From Palaemon carinicauda (lineage: Eukaryota; Arthropoda; Malacostraca; Decapoda; Palaemonidae), in contig NC_090744.1 of the NCBI RefSeq assembly GCF_036898095.1, forward strand, positions 96,455,383 through 96,519,382: a stretch of DNA of 64,000 nucleotides. Direction: 5' to 3'. The notes under the pieces are model-generated. The model was not told where the DNA came from and did no database searches. It saw only the letters and a program-made list of their open reading frames with translations. A program made the position numbers and the translations under genes. Shown piece after piece: positions 31,701 through 40,369 of the stretch; the stretch's first letter is position 1; each line of letters opens with the position of its first letter.

Positions 31701-31826
31701 GTAAAGGTATAAACTCATTATCCTATTGTAACGGAATAAACTACTGTATAGTAATATCTATAAAATACTTACCAGTTCAGCAAGAATTTCTTCTTGTGTT
31801 GGCATCTTTTCTCTCGCAACTTCAAT
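12771..31826 (-). CDS. PBDC1: PBDC1 (polysaccharide biosynthesis domain-containing protein 1), 6 exons
   Basis: Six phase-0 exons on the - strand (31826-31773, 22687-22637, 22545-22480, 15979-15920, 13306-13166, 12992-12771) join without a break. The core matches PBDC1/UPF0368: MWAIKAMDHAEVYF, LDPKLLKLTPKDDLIYSSFR, KWRPFCMKY, TLVRIDC, NTILVTRIQFFCIEIARNRE. The protein is small and cytosolic. Its yeast relative Ypl225w/Chp1 assists folding of newly made eEF1A on the ribosome, so a translation-factor chaperone role is the best guess; the old name does not imply a sugar pathway. The first ATG lies inside exon 1 (AAAAGATGCC, good context), giving 190 residues with a basic tail PKPRTKKQL instead of the long acidic tail of the human protein. 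The three N-terminal exons are poorly conserved in the family and rest on splice signals and phase. Introns reach 9 kb and hold DIRS elements A, G and H. Confidence 0.9.
13166..13306 (-). CDS. PBDC1: PBDC1 exon 5 (141 nt)
   Basis: 47 codons from LLCALDPKLLKLTPKDD through FREAFPDFNVEKLDEETL to SSEAKE, between TTTCATTCCAG and GTAAGT. Confidence 0.95.
13795..14620 (-). mobile_element. LINE fragment, family 1, second copy
   Basis: Second copy of the element at 2575-3520, in the same orientation. The - strand reads MLQQMVEWKQMYVRVNEGCK, VLEAVKGVVKNRGLGMNV and, after a frameshift, the SRLDRVRN and ERMxN parts. It lies in the PBDC1 intron. The ends share CCCCCAATTTTGGAGGGTAG with the first copy. 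Small deletions relative to the first copy break the frame. Confidence 0.82.
14621..15919. other. PBDC1 intron, no recognised element
   Basis: AT-rich intron. I see no exon, tandem array or named repeat. Confidence 0.4.
15920..15979 (-). CDS. PBDC1: PBDC1 exon 4 (60 nt)
   Basis: It reads AGVEQMWAIKAMDHAEVYFN between TTATTTGCAG and GTGAGT. The MWA.KAM.HAEVY string is diagnostic for PBDC1. Confidence 0.92.
16678..17345 (-). mobile_element. LINE 3' tail (family 3) starting with an ATT repeat
   Basis: Reverse-oriented copy of the family 3 tail. An (ATT)n run at about 16679-16717 is followed by the complement of the AGCTTAGCTAG and GGGCTTATAGC motifs, then the 5' part down to TACTACCTTTT. It is inserted in DIRS remnant H and is longer than the copy at 8735. 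Confidence 0.75.
18017..18232 (-). pseudogene. DIRS RNase H remnant (element H)
   Basis: It reads VALMSNSTSFVTYINRQGG and then ELSARFIPV. These match the VVVMSDTTVVAYINKQGS and PLSARFIPG segments of element B's RNase H. The catalytic Asp in the MSD position is replaced by Asn. No start or intact frame. Confidence 0.75.
20186..20969 (+). mobile_element. Tigger/pogo-like DNA transposon relic
   Basis: It is flanked by TA on both sides. The left end CAGTGATACCTCTCAATACG pairs with the reverse complement of the right end, CAGTAATACCCCTAGATACG, which continues as AAATTAATTTGTTCCAG. This end wording is typical of Tigger-type elements. An ATG at 20577 opens a Lys-rich start of a transposase helix-turn-helix region (MGPKNVADDQKKKRMLSME). 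After a small frameshift it continues as KKYEAGMQLSVIGKE. The DDE domain is absent. It is inserted in DIRS remnant G. Confidence 0.8.
21100..21429 (+). mobile_element. tRNA-derived SINE
   Basis: A tRNA-like head carries an A box (TGGTCTATTGG, 21108-21118) and a perfect B box (GGTTCGAGTCC, 21150-21160) about 32 bp apart, as in RNA polymerase III promoters. A body of about 260 bp (CTAAGGATGGGGGTTTGGGG, TCATATGTAAATAC, CTCTGCCATTCATGAG) ends near CCTTTAAAGCCTTAAAC. The head cannot fold into a full tRNA and there is no CCA-proximal stem, so it is a SINE and not a tRNA gene. It lies inside DIRS remnant G. Confidence 0.82.
22480..22545 (-). CDS. PBDC1: PBDC1 exon 3 (66 nt)
   Basis: It reads GISGQSAGSVGPCG and then DPNDLGND between a long pyrimidine tract ending TTCAG and donor GTAAGT. 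The end, PNDLGND, aligns in position with the NLENDEE region of human PBDC1. Confidence 0.75.
22637..22687 (-). CDS. PBDC1: PBDC1 exon 2 (51 nt)
   Basis: It reads VNVDKSELSKEKPFAYE between acceptor TTTTAGAG and a weaker donor GTATTG. Taking the first AG of that acceptor would give an in-frame stop, so the second AG is used. Phase 0 on both sides. Confidence 0.7.
22688..23039. other. PBDC1 intron, nothing recognised
   Basis: AT-rich sequence between PBDC1 exon 2 and a LINE fragment; no signal that I can name. Confidence 0.4.
23040..24010 (+). mobile_element. LINE fragment, family 3: RT end plus full 3' tail
   Basis: The + strand reads GSVLGPLLFILQ, LIAYADDDT (catalytic ADD) and VANISACCKLYGMKLKPNKT, then a diverged thumb and tail, with frameshifts near 23130 and 23400. 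It is followed, without a break that I can see, by the 3' tail motif CTCACTGGGATATTCTTCCC, GGAGCCCTTAGGCTTATA and a terminal (AAT)n. This links that widely spread tail to a jockey/I-like reverse transcriptase. It lies in the large PBDC1 intron, opposite to the gene. Confidence 0.8.
24184..24520 (-). repeat. Element A: 3' inverted terminal repeat and internal complementary region
   Basis: Bases 24184-24237 and 24427-24480 are a perfect 54-bp inverted repeat. The segment 24481-24520 (ATTTTTCAATATTAAAC then TTAGCCGGTGATTATA) is the exact reverse complement of the 5' outer end at 30658-30697. So 24427-24520 contains both outer termini joined, which is the DIRS internal complementary region. The interior 24238-24381 pairs with the 5' repeat. 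Confidence 0.93.
24934..26106 (-). CDS. Element A tyrosine recombinase
   Basis: Frame open to TAA/TAG-free end at 24934; about 390 codons from the Met at 26106 (MAGGRSQ). The same Met is kept in elements D and E. The open frame continues upstream to 27582, but that part is the shadow of RT/RNase H in another frame. An N-terminal SAM-like core-binding part (LRVYQSKWEVFRNWC, IADFLLYLRKERSLS, TIKGYRSMLAAVFRH) is followed by the catalytic domain. Catalytic residues visible are Arg in TAKRVSE (25519-25521), His and Arg in THEVRAV (25144-25146, 25135-25137) and Tyr in FASFYLKDV (25036-25038). The enzyme should join circular cDNA to the target by strand exchange. It overlaps the end of RT/RNase H by about 270 bases, so expression needs reinitiation, frameshifting or splicing. 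No lesion seen. Confidence 0.9.
   Translation of the reverse strand: MAGGRSQNSSSKSGPSTSATRKEGTPRPPRSSSDCLQTIERLTRARGFSKEAARAIARERRTSTLRVYQSKWEVFRNWCKSVSVSSTSTSVTQIADFLLYLRKERSLSAPTIKGYRSMLAAVFRHRGLDLSNNKDLQDLLKSFETSKERRLATPGWNLDVVLRFLMSERFEPLQSASFKDLPLKTLFLVCLATAKRVSEIHAFTRNIGFSSETATCSLQLGFLAKNELPSRPWPKSFDIPSLSNLVGNELERVLCPVRALKFYLRRTKPLRGQSEALWCAIKKPSLPMSKNAVSYYIRLLIREAHSHLNEEDHALLKVRTHEVRAVATSVAFKQNRSLQSIMDATYWRSKSVFASFYLKDVQSLYENCYTLGPFVAASAVVGEGSTTTFP
25833..28078 (-). pseudogene. Element A reverse transcriptase-RNase H, one frameshift
   Basis: The N-terminal part is open from 28078 to 27653, overlapping the end of gag. A one-base shift near 27655 (LLEKGA then stop) moves the frame to the main part, which is open to 25833. 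Reverse transcriptase motifs: WRPVLDVSALN, VSLDLRDAYFHVPIH (motif A Asp), LCFGLSTAPLVF, and SLYLDDWLL with the YLDD site at 27258-27269. RNase H follows: LFSDASDTGWGATL, INCKELLAVHLAL, VNSDNTTALAYISKQGG, MNVMADCLSR. A connecting tail with PTIDLFAT and APLWPAREWF, typical of DIRS pol, ends at PRPVPL. If the frameshift is a sequencing error the protein would be intact. Confidence 0.9.
27891..30313 (-). pseudogene. Element A gag, one stop and one frameshift
   Basis: It starts at ATG 30313 (MADPSQVPKYRKC). The N-terminal Cys-rich module has C-x4-C, then DPHTVCSNC, C and a final CEEC; elements B and F carry the same kind of module. A TGA at 30176-30178 sits where other copies have Arg (CGA), a typical C-to-T change. 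The frame then runs to 28400: a Pro/Ser/Gln-rich middle with SLQTMQSQLTSLMQDF, and an acidic DDDDAAHIDD stretch. A one-base shift near 28410 (DLDHLL) moves it to the next frame, which holds VFRAFEVFNFLDWCLGAL, the conserved capsid-like part, and a basic Gly/Arg/Lys tail to 27891. Protein assembles the particle by analogy with other gags; that role is inferred. Confidence 0.85.
30518..30697 (-). repeat. Element A 5' inverted terminal repeat
   Basis: Reverse complement of 24224-24381 over about 158 bp with few changes, including GCGATCGC and the GCCCGACAG/CTGTCGGGC segment. The outermost 40 bases differ from the 3' end and are copied in the internal complementary region instead. Confidence 0.92.
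30775..31362 (+). mobile_element. LINE 3' tail (family 3) with an internal foreign piece
   Basis: It starts near GGCGGTAGTCGGTTGGCCAA and runs through the shared tail motifs to (AAT)n at 31350. Around 31010-31068 about 60 bp (GGATATCCGACAT, a run of A, then TCTTCGTTCCTCCCA) resembles the 3' UTR of LINE family 1 at 2600-2670 and is missing from the copy at 62134. Confidence 0.72.
31363..31772. other. PBDC1 intron, nothing recognised
   Basis: AT-rich sequence between the LINE tail and PBDC1 exon 1; no named feature. Confidence 0.4.
31773..31826 (-). CDS. PBDC1: PBDC1 exon with probable start codon
   Basis: A 54-nt segment between TTTCCTTAG and GTAAGT. It reads IEVAREKMPTQEEILAEL. The ATG at the eighth codon is the likely start, with the bases before it as leader. 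An upstream exon is implied by the acceptor and was not identified. Confidence 0.7.
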
Positions 31827-31904
31827 CTAAGGAAATATGAAAAATACAATTACTGACCAAAGAATTATGTACTACTGTACAATACATCAGAATATAAAAT
31901 CTTT

Positions 31905-32126
31905 TTAATAGTTATTTGTACTTTTCCAAATTATACAAACCCTTATCCTTTAATTAGGAGTATGACTCCAGTAAATCTGGAATGGTTGTTTGAGCTTTTA
32001 GCTACGAAAACATAATTGCCTGTCGGGTGGCGGATAGGCCCGGCCCACCCGACAGGTGTGGCATCCCACACTTTGACCTTTAACTAAAACTTGTGAGGTG
32101 GTTAAGGTCCCAGGTTTGTACAATAT
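31905..32126 (-). mobile_element. DIRS terminal fragment I
   Basis: AAATTATACAAACCC and AGGAGTATGACTCCAGTAAA match the left (3') ends of elements G and H. A start of the inverted copy, AGGTTTGTACAATAT, is cut off by element B at 32127. Only the terminal repeat is left. Confidence 0.65.
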
Positions 32127-32480
32127 GACAAATTCGTAGATAATTTGTATTTCTCCTAACTATACAAACCATAGCTATTTAATAGGGGTTATTACTTTCC
32201 GCGTAGCTGAAATGAAGAGCCATTAGAATTTTAACGAGGGTTTACTACCTCACCGCTAGTTAGCGGGGGGTAGGGAGGGTAGCCTGCTACCCCCCTCCTC
32301 AAACACACCTGTGCTTACGCTCACTTTGCTTGGAGGTAGGACTTCAAGGGGGATAGGGCTGGTGGGCAAGTTTGATTAAATAGCTAAGGTTTGTATAGTT
32401 AGGAAAAATACAAATTATCTACGAATTTGTCACTTGTTCCGTAACTGACATACAAACCACGCTATTTAATAGGGGTGACT
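32127..32480 (-). repeat. Element B: 3' terminal repeat and internal complementary region
   Basis: 32127-32180 and 32378-32431 are inverted copies (52 of 54 bases agree). Then 32432-32480 (TTCCGTAACTGACATACAAA, CACGCTATTTAATAGGGG) matches the reverse complement of the 5' outer end at 52100-52153. The interior pairs with 51975-52100. Confidence 0.9.
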
Positions 32481-32967
32481 CACCCATTAGGAAGGGTGGA
32501 AAGTCCCTGCCAGTACTGGCTTTTGGCTTTGCCCGGGGACTCAATACAGTATTTGAGTGTGTTCACACTCAGTAATAAGGAGTCCCTGCACCTCGCTAGA
32601 ACCTTGCTACGCAAGGACTGCGGCCTACGCAAGCTGTGTGTGAAGGTATAATAAAGTGTGACTCGTCCTAGGAAGTTGACCTGTAGTCCTTTAGATGGAA
32701 ACTTTAAGCTAGGACTCTCCCAATACCACCTCGTCAGGGTATGGGGACGTGACAGTATTATCTTAATACTAGGAACACAAGGAAACATGATTTACCTGCA
32801 GTGTTTTGAGGTCAGCTGTGCAGAGAACCCAGGATGCTGCTTTCCCCAAGAGAGGGGAAGATGAAGAAAAGAATAAGGGCCAGACAAACCTTTTCATTCA
32901 TGCAGACTAAGACCGGGTAACAATGCCCTCAACCTTCTGCTACTTGTCCACTAAGGAGCCTGAGGTT

Positions 32968-34083
32968 TTAAACCAGCTGTTGTGCAGCCACCACAGGGCC
33001 GATAGAAAACGTATCGAGCCTCCTGTGGGTCACGTCTTGCAGGTAGTGGGCTGTGAAGGTCGTCTGACGCTTCCACACCCCAGCTTGAAGAACCTGCGTC
33101 ACTGAGAAATTTTTCTTGAAGGCCAGGGACGTAGCTACGCCCCTGACATCATGTGCTCTAGGGTTAAGTGACGGAGGAGGGTCTGGATTCAGGGACAGAT
33201 GGATCACTCTACGAATCCATGCCGAGATGGTGTTCTTGGTGACCCTCCTTTTAGTCCTCCCAGTGCTAACAAACAATGCTTGCACCTGGGGACGGACTAC
33301 AGCCGTTCTTTTGAGATATAGCCTCAGACTCCTTACTGGGCACAGTAGGAGATGGTCTGGGTCATCTGTTACAGAACGAAGACTCGAAATCTAGAAGGAG
33401 TCGAACCGAGGGTCCGGCACCCCCGGATTTTGAGTCTTAGTAATAAACTCAGGGACGAATTTGAACGTTACCTCCCCCCATCCCCTTGAATGGGCGATGT
33501 CATATGAGAGACCATGAAGTTCACTGACTCGCTTGGCGGAAGCCAATGCTAATAGGAACACCGTCTTCCAAGTTAGGTGACGATCTGAACCCTGGTGTAT
33601 TGGTTCATAGGTAAGTTCATAACTTCGTATGAGTAGCGAAAGTTCCAGCGAGGAAGAAATATCCATTCCTTTGAGCCTGAAGGCTAGACTTAAGGCTGAG
33701 CGATAGCCTTTCACCGCCGAGACTGAAAGGCGCATTTCTTCCCGCAAATACACGAGGAACTCCGCTATTGCTGGAATAGTGGCATCGAGTGGAGAGATAC
33801 CCCTTCCACGACACCAACCACAGAAAACTTTCCACTTTGCCTGGTAGACAGATGCGGATGATTTTCGCAGATATCCAGACATCCTAATCACAACTAGTTG
33901 CGAAAATCCTCTCTCAGCGAGGAGATGCTGGATAGTCTCCAGGCGTGAAGTCGTAGCGAAGCTACGGCTTTGTGGAAGATGTTGGCATGTGGTTGTCTGA
34001 GTAGATCGTGTCGTGGAGGGAGTTCTCTCGGAAGTTCCGTTAGGAGCTGCAGAAGGTCCGGAAACCATTCCGCGTGATGCCAT
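32968..34083 (-). pseudogene. Element B tyrosine recombinase, one stop
   Basis: One frame from a Met at 34083 (MASRGMV) to 32968, interrupted only by TAG at 33391-33393. N-terminal part: VYQAKWKVFCGWC, IAEFLVYLREEMRLS, AVKGYRSALSLAF. Catalytic residues: Arg in SAKRVSEL (33529-33531), His and Arg in AHDVRGVA, Tyr in FTAHYLQDV. The open frame reaches upstream to 35127 as a shadow of RT. The single stop separates the catalytic Arg from the rest. Confidence 0.88.
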
Positions 34084-35672
34084 AACGGAGCTATGAGGGT
34101 CATTGAAAGATTGACCGATATTCTGGTCTTGTTGAGCACCCTCCTCATCAGACAGAACGGGGGAAAGGTGTACACATCGATGTTGTCCCACCGTTGTTAG
34201 AAGGCATCTTGCGCCTTGGGATCCGGGACTGAGGAGCAGTACAGTGGAAGCTTGAAGTTCAGCGCTGTCGCAAACAGATCCACAGTCGGGAAACCCCACA
34301 AAGTCAGGACTTTTTTGGCTACTAGATGATCCAAAGATCACTCGGTACTCACTATCTGAGACGCTCTGCTCAGATTGTCGGCGAGCACATTCCTCTTGCC
34401 TGGAATGAAACGTGCCGATAGTGGAATCGAGTGGCCTTCGGTCCATCTCAGTATCTCTACTGCGAGATGGGATAGCTGCTTCGAAAAGGTACTTCCTTGC
34501 TTGTTGATGTAAGCCACTACTGTGGTGTCGCTCATCACCACCACAGAGTAAGCCGCCAGGTGTTGTTGGAACTGTTGAAGGGCCAAGAAAACGGCCTTCA
34601 TCTCTAGAAGATTTATATGGAGGCACTTTTCTGATTCTGACCACAGGCCTGAGGTCCTGTGGTACAGAACATGGGCCCCCCACCCTTTCTTTGAGGCGTC
34701 CGAAAACAGCATCAAATCCGGGGGGAGGACGAGAAGATCTACTCCTCTTCGCAGGTTCTCGTCTGTCACCCACCACTGGAGGTCCGTCTGTTCCGCTGGA
34801 CCCATAGGGATCATGACGTCCGGGGAATCGTAACCTTGATTCCACCAGGACTTGAGTCGCCATTGGAGGGATCTCATCCTGAGGCGACCGTTGGGAACTA
34901 GACGAGCCAAAGATGAGAGGTGACCGAGGAGACGTAACCACGATTGGGCTGGAAGCTCTTCTCGTCTGAGAAAAGGGCTTGCGAGCTTCCTCAGCCTTGC
35001 TATCCTGTCGTCTGATGGGAAGGCTTTGTGGAGATTGGTGTCTATAATCATGCCTAGGTACACCAGTCTTTGAGTGGGAAGCAGAGAGGATTTCTCGAGA
35101 TTTACCATGATCCCTAGATCCTGGCAAAGTCCCAGAAGTTTGTCTCGGTGTTGAAGAAGGGATGACGCCGAGTCTGCTAGGATCAGCCAGTCATCCAGAT
35201 AACAGAGGAAACGGATGCCGATCCTGTGTGCCCACGATGATATTAGGGTGAAGAACACTCTGGTGAAAACCTGTGGTGCTGTGGAGAGACCGAAACACAG
35301 CACCTTGAACTGGTACTCTTTGTTGTCTAGGCTGAATCTTAAGTACTTCCTTGAAGACGGATGGACTAGGATCTGGAAGTACGCGTCCTTCAGATCCAGT
35401 GTACACATGAAGTCTTGTGGTCTCACTGCAAGTCTGACCGTGTCTGCGGTCTCCATGTTGAACGGAGTTTGTTTGACAAACTTGTTCAGAGCCGAGAGAT
35501 CGATGACTGGTCTCCAGCCTCTAGACGCCTTCTTTACAAGAAAGAGTCGACTGAAGAAGCCTGGGGACCCGTCGAGGACCTCTTGGAGAGCGCCCTTCTT
35601 CAACATGGTCTGGACTTCTGCCCGAAGGGCTTGCCCCCTTGCTGATCCCATGGCAAGGGAGCTCAATGACAC
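33894..35672 (-). pseudogene. Element B reverse transcriptase-RNase H, two stops
   Basis: Motifs in order: WRPVIDLSALNKFV, CTLDLKDAYFQILVH, LCFGLSTAPQVFT, CYLDDWLILA (YLDD at 35190-35201), then RNase H LMLFSDASKKGWGAHV, INLLEMKAVFLAL, VMSDTTVVAYINKQGS, RNVLADNLSR. TGA at 34338-34340 stands where a Trp is expected after STE. A TAA at 34197-34199 follows in the connecting tail, which continues YTFPPF, APLWHHAEWF to 33894. The frame continues upstream of 35672 (GADSWTISV, GYRVPF) but a small shift near 35795 breaks it. Confidence 0.88.
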
Positions 35673-35831
35673 TGGATTCGTCGTCAGGGGAGGTAGAGAT
35701 GTTGTGAACGGGACGCGATATCCCTGACTGATTACGGAAATCGTCCAGGAATCGGCCCCGAGTGGCTGCCACCTGTCTGCGCAACTTTGTAGGCATCACC
35801 TACTGGTGAACATGCAGGGGGACTGCCAATC

Positions 35832-37199
35832 CTAGCGTTTGCGGCCTCGGCTGCTCCCTCTAGGATTTTTCCCTCCCCTGGAGGACTTTTTGCCTTTCCT
35901 GTCCTTGACAGGAAAGGGCTTAAACACCACTGTCTTCGCTGCCGTTGTCGGTTTCGTGGTTTTGGTAGGACGGGACTGCTGGGGCGCTGAAGGCTTATAG
36001 GGCTTGGATGTCAAAGCCCTATGTAGGAGGGAGTCTTGGTGGGACTTCCTCCACCTCTCAGCAGCATGTTCCATGTCTTTAGGCTCAAACAGATTCGTTC
36101 CCTCCACGGAAGAATGCCTGAGCCTGCTTATCTCGGTGCTAGGGACCTTCTGATGGAAACTCTCAGCCACCGCATCCCGACGTTTCAAGATGGTGTTCGC
36201 CCACAAGTTCGAGACTTGGTGGGCCAGAAACTCAATCGTGCGAGTGCCTGAGAGGAGGAACGTCTCCATAGCTTTCCTGGTACGTTCTTCGGAGAAATCC
36301 TTCGAACGTATCAGGATACCTAAGGTCCCTAACCAGATATCCATGTGGCTTGCATAGCACACTTCGCAACCTCCTGATTAGGGATCTCAGTCGCCGAGAA
36401 CGAGACCTGCCGGTTGGAGAGTCTCTCAAGAGGGACTCCCCTGGTAAGCTCTTCCAAAGAATGGTGCAGAGGAAGAGCTAAACAAGGCTCCTCTAAGATC
36501 TCGAAGTACCTCCTCTGCTGTACGCAAGGAGGTGGGAGGAGCTTGTTGCCGGCACTGGATCGACTGGAGGAGGCTAACTCAAGAGAGCTGGACTGCGATC
36601 TTGTCCCTGGTACTCTTAACCCCCTGAGACCAGGGCAGAGCCACACTGGCCTTAGAAGGTTTTTGAGTCTCAAATACTGTACTCGGTCCAAGACCGTGTC
36701 TTTGCCCTCTCGAGGGGGAATCTCTGGGTCAGCAAACCCATTGAGAGTCCTCAAAAGAGTCAGAACCTGCCAAAATGCATGATCTGACTCCTGCAGCTCT
36801 CCTCCGGATGTTGGACACGCAGCGAAGTCTCCTGTCCCCAAAGGCTCTTCTTGGGGAGAATTGCAGACGTTCTCCGAGTGACTAGCTGGCTCCGTCCTAA
36901 GTCTTGTCGAGGATTTTGGCACTGTCTTAAAGTCCTTCGACTCCCTCCTGGGAGGGATGCAGGACTCCAACAACGACGGAGGTAGGCCCTTCACCCCTAC
37001 CCGGGAAGACTTTTCAGCGCGAGGTGGGGTTTCCCTCATTGGTGCGATGGGGGAATGTCTCACCTCACGTGACTCCCTTGAGGACGGGAAATCCTTGTCC
37101 GACAGGGAGGGAGAAAAAGTCTGGGGGGGGAGGGAGCCTGCCTCGAAGGCTTACGAGGAGACAGCTTAGTTCTTTTGGAAGTCACCGCATCCGAAACAT
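35832..37199 (-). pseudogene. Element B gag, 3' part
   Basis: Downstream part of gag after the insertion of C. It reads PCLALPLHHSLEELTRG, VPLERLSNRQVSFS, then after a shift near 36350 IWLGTLGILIRS, SNLWANTILKRRDAV and a basic C-terminus rich in Lys, Arg, Ser and Gly (KKSSRGGKNPRGSSRGRKR). A further shift sits in a C run near 37126. Confidence 0.78.
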
Positions 37200-37534
37200 G
37201 GAGTTTTTATGATAAAACAAAGTTTTATGAATACTTACCTGGCAGTTATATATATATAGCTGATATCTCTAAATCGGCAGAATTTTTCAAAACGAGGCAA
37301 CCGCCTTGTGGTGGTTGGGAGGTAGGTGGTAACACCCGTCACAGGGTGGTCCAAGGAATCATTCCCATGTCTAAGACTTCAGTTCATCTATGCCCGACCT
37401 GTCTCCTGAGGGGAGGTGGGTGGGCCTTAGAATATATATATAACTGCCAGGTAAGTATTCATAAAACTTTGTTTTATCATAAAAACTCCATTTTTATGAA
37501 TAGTACTTACCTGGCAGTTATATATATATAGCTG
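37200..37534 (-). repeat. Element C: 3' terminal repeat and internal complementary region
   Basis: GGAGTTTTTATGATAAAACA at the outer end is repeated in inverted form to 37490. TTTTTATGAATAGTACTTAC at 37491 onward is the reverse complement of the 5' outer end at 50180-50204. Confidence 0.9.
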
Positions 37535-38034
37535 ATTCACACATTTGGAGGAGGGAAACAGACAGTAAACATCGTTGGGGAAACAACAAAAGAGTTGTAG
37601 GAGATAAAAACACCTTGATTCCTTGCCTGCTAAGGTAGCTGATTCAAAAGTACAGCCATTAGAGTGGCTTTCCCTTAGGAGTTATCCAGGAGTAAGCCTG
37701 CAAAGCTGCAAAAAACTCAATCGAGTCTGTCAAAGGGATAAGACCAACAACTTGACTAGACTTCAGAAACTACCTTCGCCCCATATAATAAAAACTGCAA
37801 CCTTACTCAAACTAACCACCTAACCCTGCAACATAGACATAAACTATCTATCTAGACTGAGGGAACCGCACCACAAGACGAAGTCCACAGACCATCATAA
37901 AAACACAAACCCTCATACATGCATATAAACCAAGGTTGAGTGGGGTTATTAACTCCTTTGCCTAATACAGAAACCGCAGCTATGTATGGGCCCAAGGTAT
38001 AGCACTTGCCAAAGTCTACTCTCACCTCTCTAAG

Positions 38035-38967
38035 TTAATGAGAAGCGAAGACAGAGTTGCTCCTCCAGAAAATACCATCCATGAATAGCCTAACTAACAT
38101 ATATTCCTGATATACCAGAGAGGTAGCAATGGCTCTCACTTCGTGAGCCCGTAATTTCAACAGGGCGAAGTGTTCCTCCTCACATAAGAGGTGGGCTTCC
38201 CTAATTTTCTCCCTCAGGAAAAAAGGACAAAGCATACTTAGACGGGTATTGGCGGACCTTTCACTGAACACCAAAACAAGTTGGATGCACAGCTCACGTT
38301 CATAGTGTGAGCAAAAAAAAAAAAACTTGAGGGACCTAACTGGGCAGAGGAGTCTTTCCTTCTCTCGACCCACTAGGTTCGTGAGGTTAATGACATCAAA
38401 CGTCGTAGGACAGGGTTACGAAGGGTTCTCGCTCATTACGAGAAAGATGAACCTTAAGCCACAAACTGCCCTATCCTAATTGAAGTTCACCCTCTTCCCA
38501 ATCGCCTGGACTTCGCTGACCTTTTGGCATTCGCTAGAGTCATAAGGGAGAGGGTTTTCTTTGCTACAACCCGAAGAGAGGCTAGCGAGATAGGTTCAAA
38601 TTTCTTGGAGCACAGAAACTTAAACACCACATCCAGGTTTAAGAGTACCTACTACGTCGTCTGAAAAGACCCAATGAGGTCCTGCAAACCTTGATTTTGG
38701 GACAACTCTAGGCCTCTATGCCTAAAGATGGCGGAGAGCATACTGCTGTATCCATTGATGGTAGATACAGCCAGCTTAGCATCCTGTCTGAGGTACAAGA
38801 AGAAGTCTGCAATCTGGCTCAGAAAGGTAGTGGATGAGGAAACCTGTGCCGCCTGCACCAAGCTCTAAAGGTCTCCCACCTAGATCGGTAGACTCTTTGT
38901 GAAGAGATTCTCCTTGCTCTGGCGATAGATTTTGTCGCTTGTGCCGAAAAGCCTCGAGATCTGACAA
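38035..38967 (-). pseudogene. Element C tyrosine recombinase, broken
   Basis: Core-binding part near 38860-38650 (IADFFLYLRQDAKLA, INGYSSMLSAIFRH). Catalytic part near 38373-38035 (REKERLLCPVRSLKF, LRAHEVRAIATSLVY, FWRSNSVFASH). Several frameshifts. The codon at the catalytic Tyr is TAA (38035-38037), so the nucleophile is lost. The first catalytic Arg survives in AKRSAKS near 38530. Confidence 0.82.
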
Positions 38968-39179
38968 GCTTCTAGTCAGTCTGAAGGAAGTCAGTTGAGA
39001 GCAAGGGGGGTAAGATGATACCTCTCGAAGTGGGGCTGTTTGAGAAGATCTGGACTTGCCGAAGTCTTCTTGGGAAGTCCATCAACATGCCCATCACTTC
39101 CGAAAACCATTCCCTAGCAGGCCAGAATGAAGCCGCTATGATCATTCGCCCCGAATCGAGGAGAGCGAATTTCCTGAAG

Positions 39180-40140
39180 ACCAGATTGATGATCTAGAAC
39201 GGAGGCAACGCAAACATGTCCACCCCTGTCCAATCCATCAGGAAGGAGTCCACTGCCAGAACTTCCTCATCCGGGACTAGGGAGCAGCAGTAGGGGGTCC
39301 TCTTCTTCCAGTTGGAGGCAAAAAGGTCTGATACAGGTCTGCCCCACAACATCCAGAGACTGACAGACTTGCGGGTTGAGAGACCATTCTGAGGGAAAAA
39401 CAAGCATGTTTATCCCGATGATTCTTGCCCTAGAACAAACCTCCTTTCTAGATCCAAGAAATCAGAACGAAGGCGTCCTTGATCTCGACACACGATTCGA
39501 CTAGTGTCATCACGAAGTCCTAGATTCTCATGTTCAAAGTCATGCCCCATGCTAGAACTTTGACAGCGAGCGTCCTGAAAGACGAGGCGCCGATCGTCCC
39601 GTAAGATGTGGCGCCGATAGTCCTGTAAGACGTGGTGCCAAAAGTCCTGTAAGACGTGGAGCCGAGAGGTTAACAGAGCGAGACGCTGAACGTTCTAAAA
39701 GACAAGGTGCTGAGCGTCCTGGTGTCAGAAGAGACTCTTCTTGCTGACAGGAAGACCTAATTATTCGATAGGCTCAACATTATCTAAAAATCAAGATACA
39801 GGGACGCTCTGATTTCTCCAGAGAGCAGCATTCCGCTACATAAAGCAAAAGTTACGTGAACATGAGAGGGGCGGAGCTGAGATCAAAACACACGCCCGAA
39901 ACTGACCCATTCTTCCTTGTAAACAAACCCCAGATAAAGTTTGATTGCATAGCCTGCCACTTAGACTCCTCTCTCTAGAACTGGGAGAGATAATCGTTGT
40001 AGCTAAAAACTAAAGGAGGTTTCCCTATAAAAGGAAAAAGAAATCCTCCTTCAGAAGAAGTACAGACCAAATGTCTGCTCCCCTCTTCTCCAAAGATTCG
40101 CCAGAAGTAGCAAAATCTGGATCCTACTGTTGTTAGTCAT
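39180..40140 (-). pseudogene. Element C pol remnants, RT core deleted
   Basis: 39403-39194 carries the post-RNase H tail (LWMLWGRPVSDLFASNW, VDMFALPPF). About 39570-39720 holds diverged copies of the 24-bp gag unit. 39960-40140 resembles the stretch that precedes the RT core in element A. No YLDD or RNase H motif is present, so the enzyme core is gone. Confidence 0.6.
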
Positions 40141-40369
40141 CAAAGGTTTCTGTTTTAAGAAACAAAAATTAGTATATTCTTAAAGCTCCATTAATGACCA
40201 CGTGAAAACTCAGAGGGTGGGGAACATGGAGCAACAGAACTTAGGATCCTTTCCTTCTGTTAACCTCAAACAATTCAACAGGAGAAAAGTGATTACTAAA
40301 GTCATCCTTGACGGAGAGCTTATAAGACGTGGCGTCGCCCTGAAAGGACAAGGCGGCGATCGTCCTATC

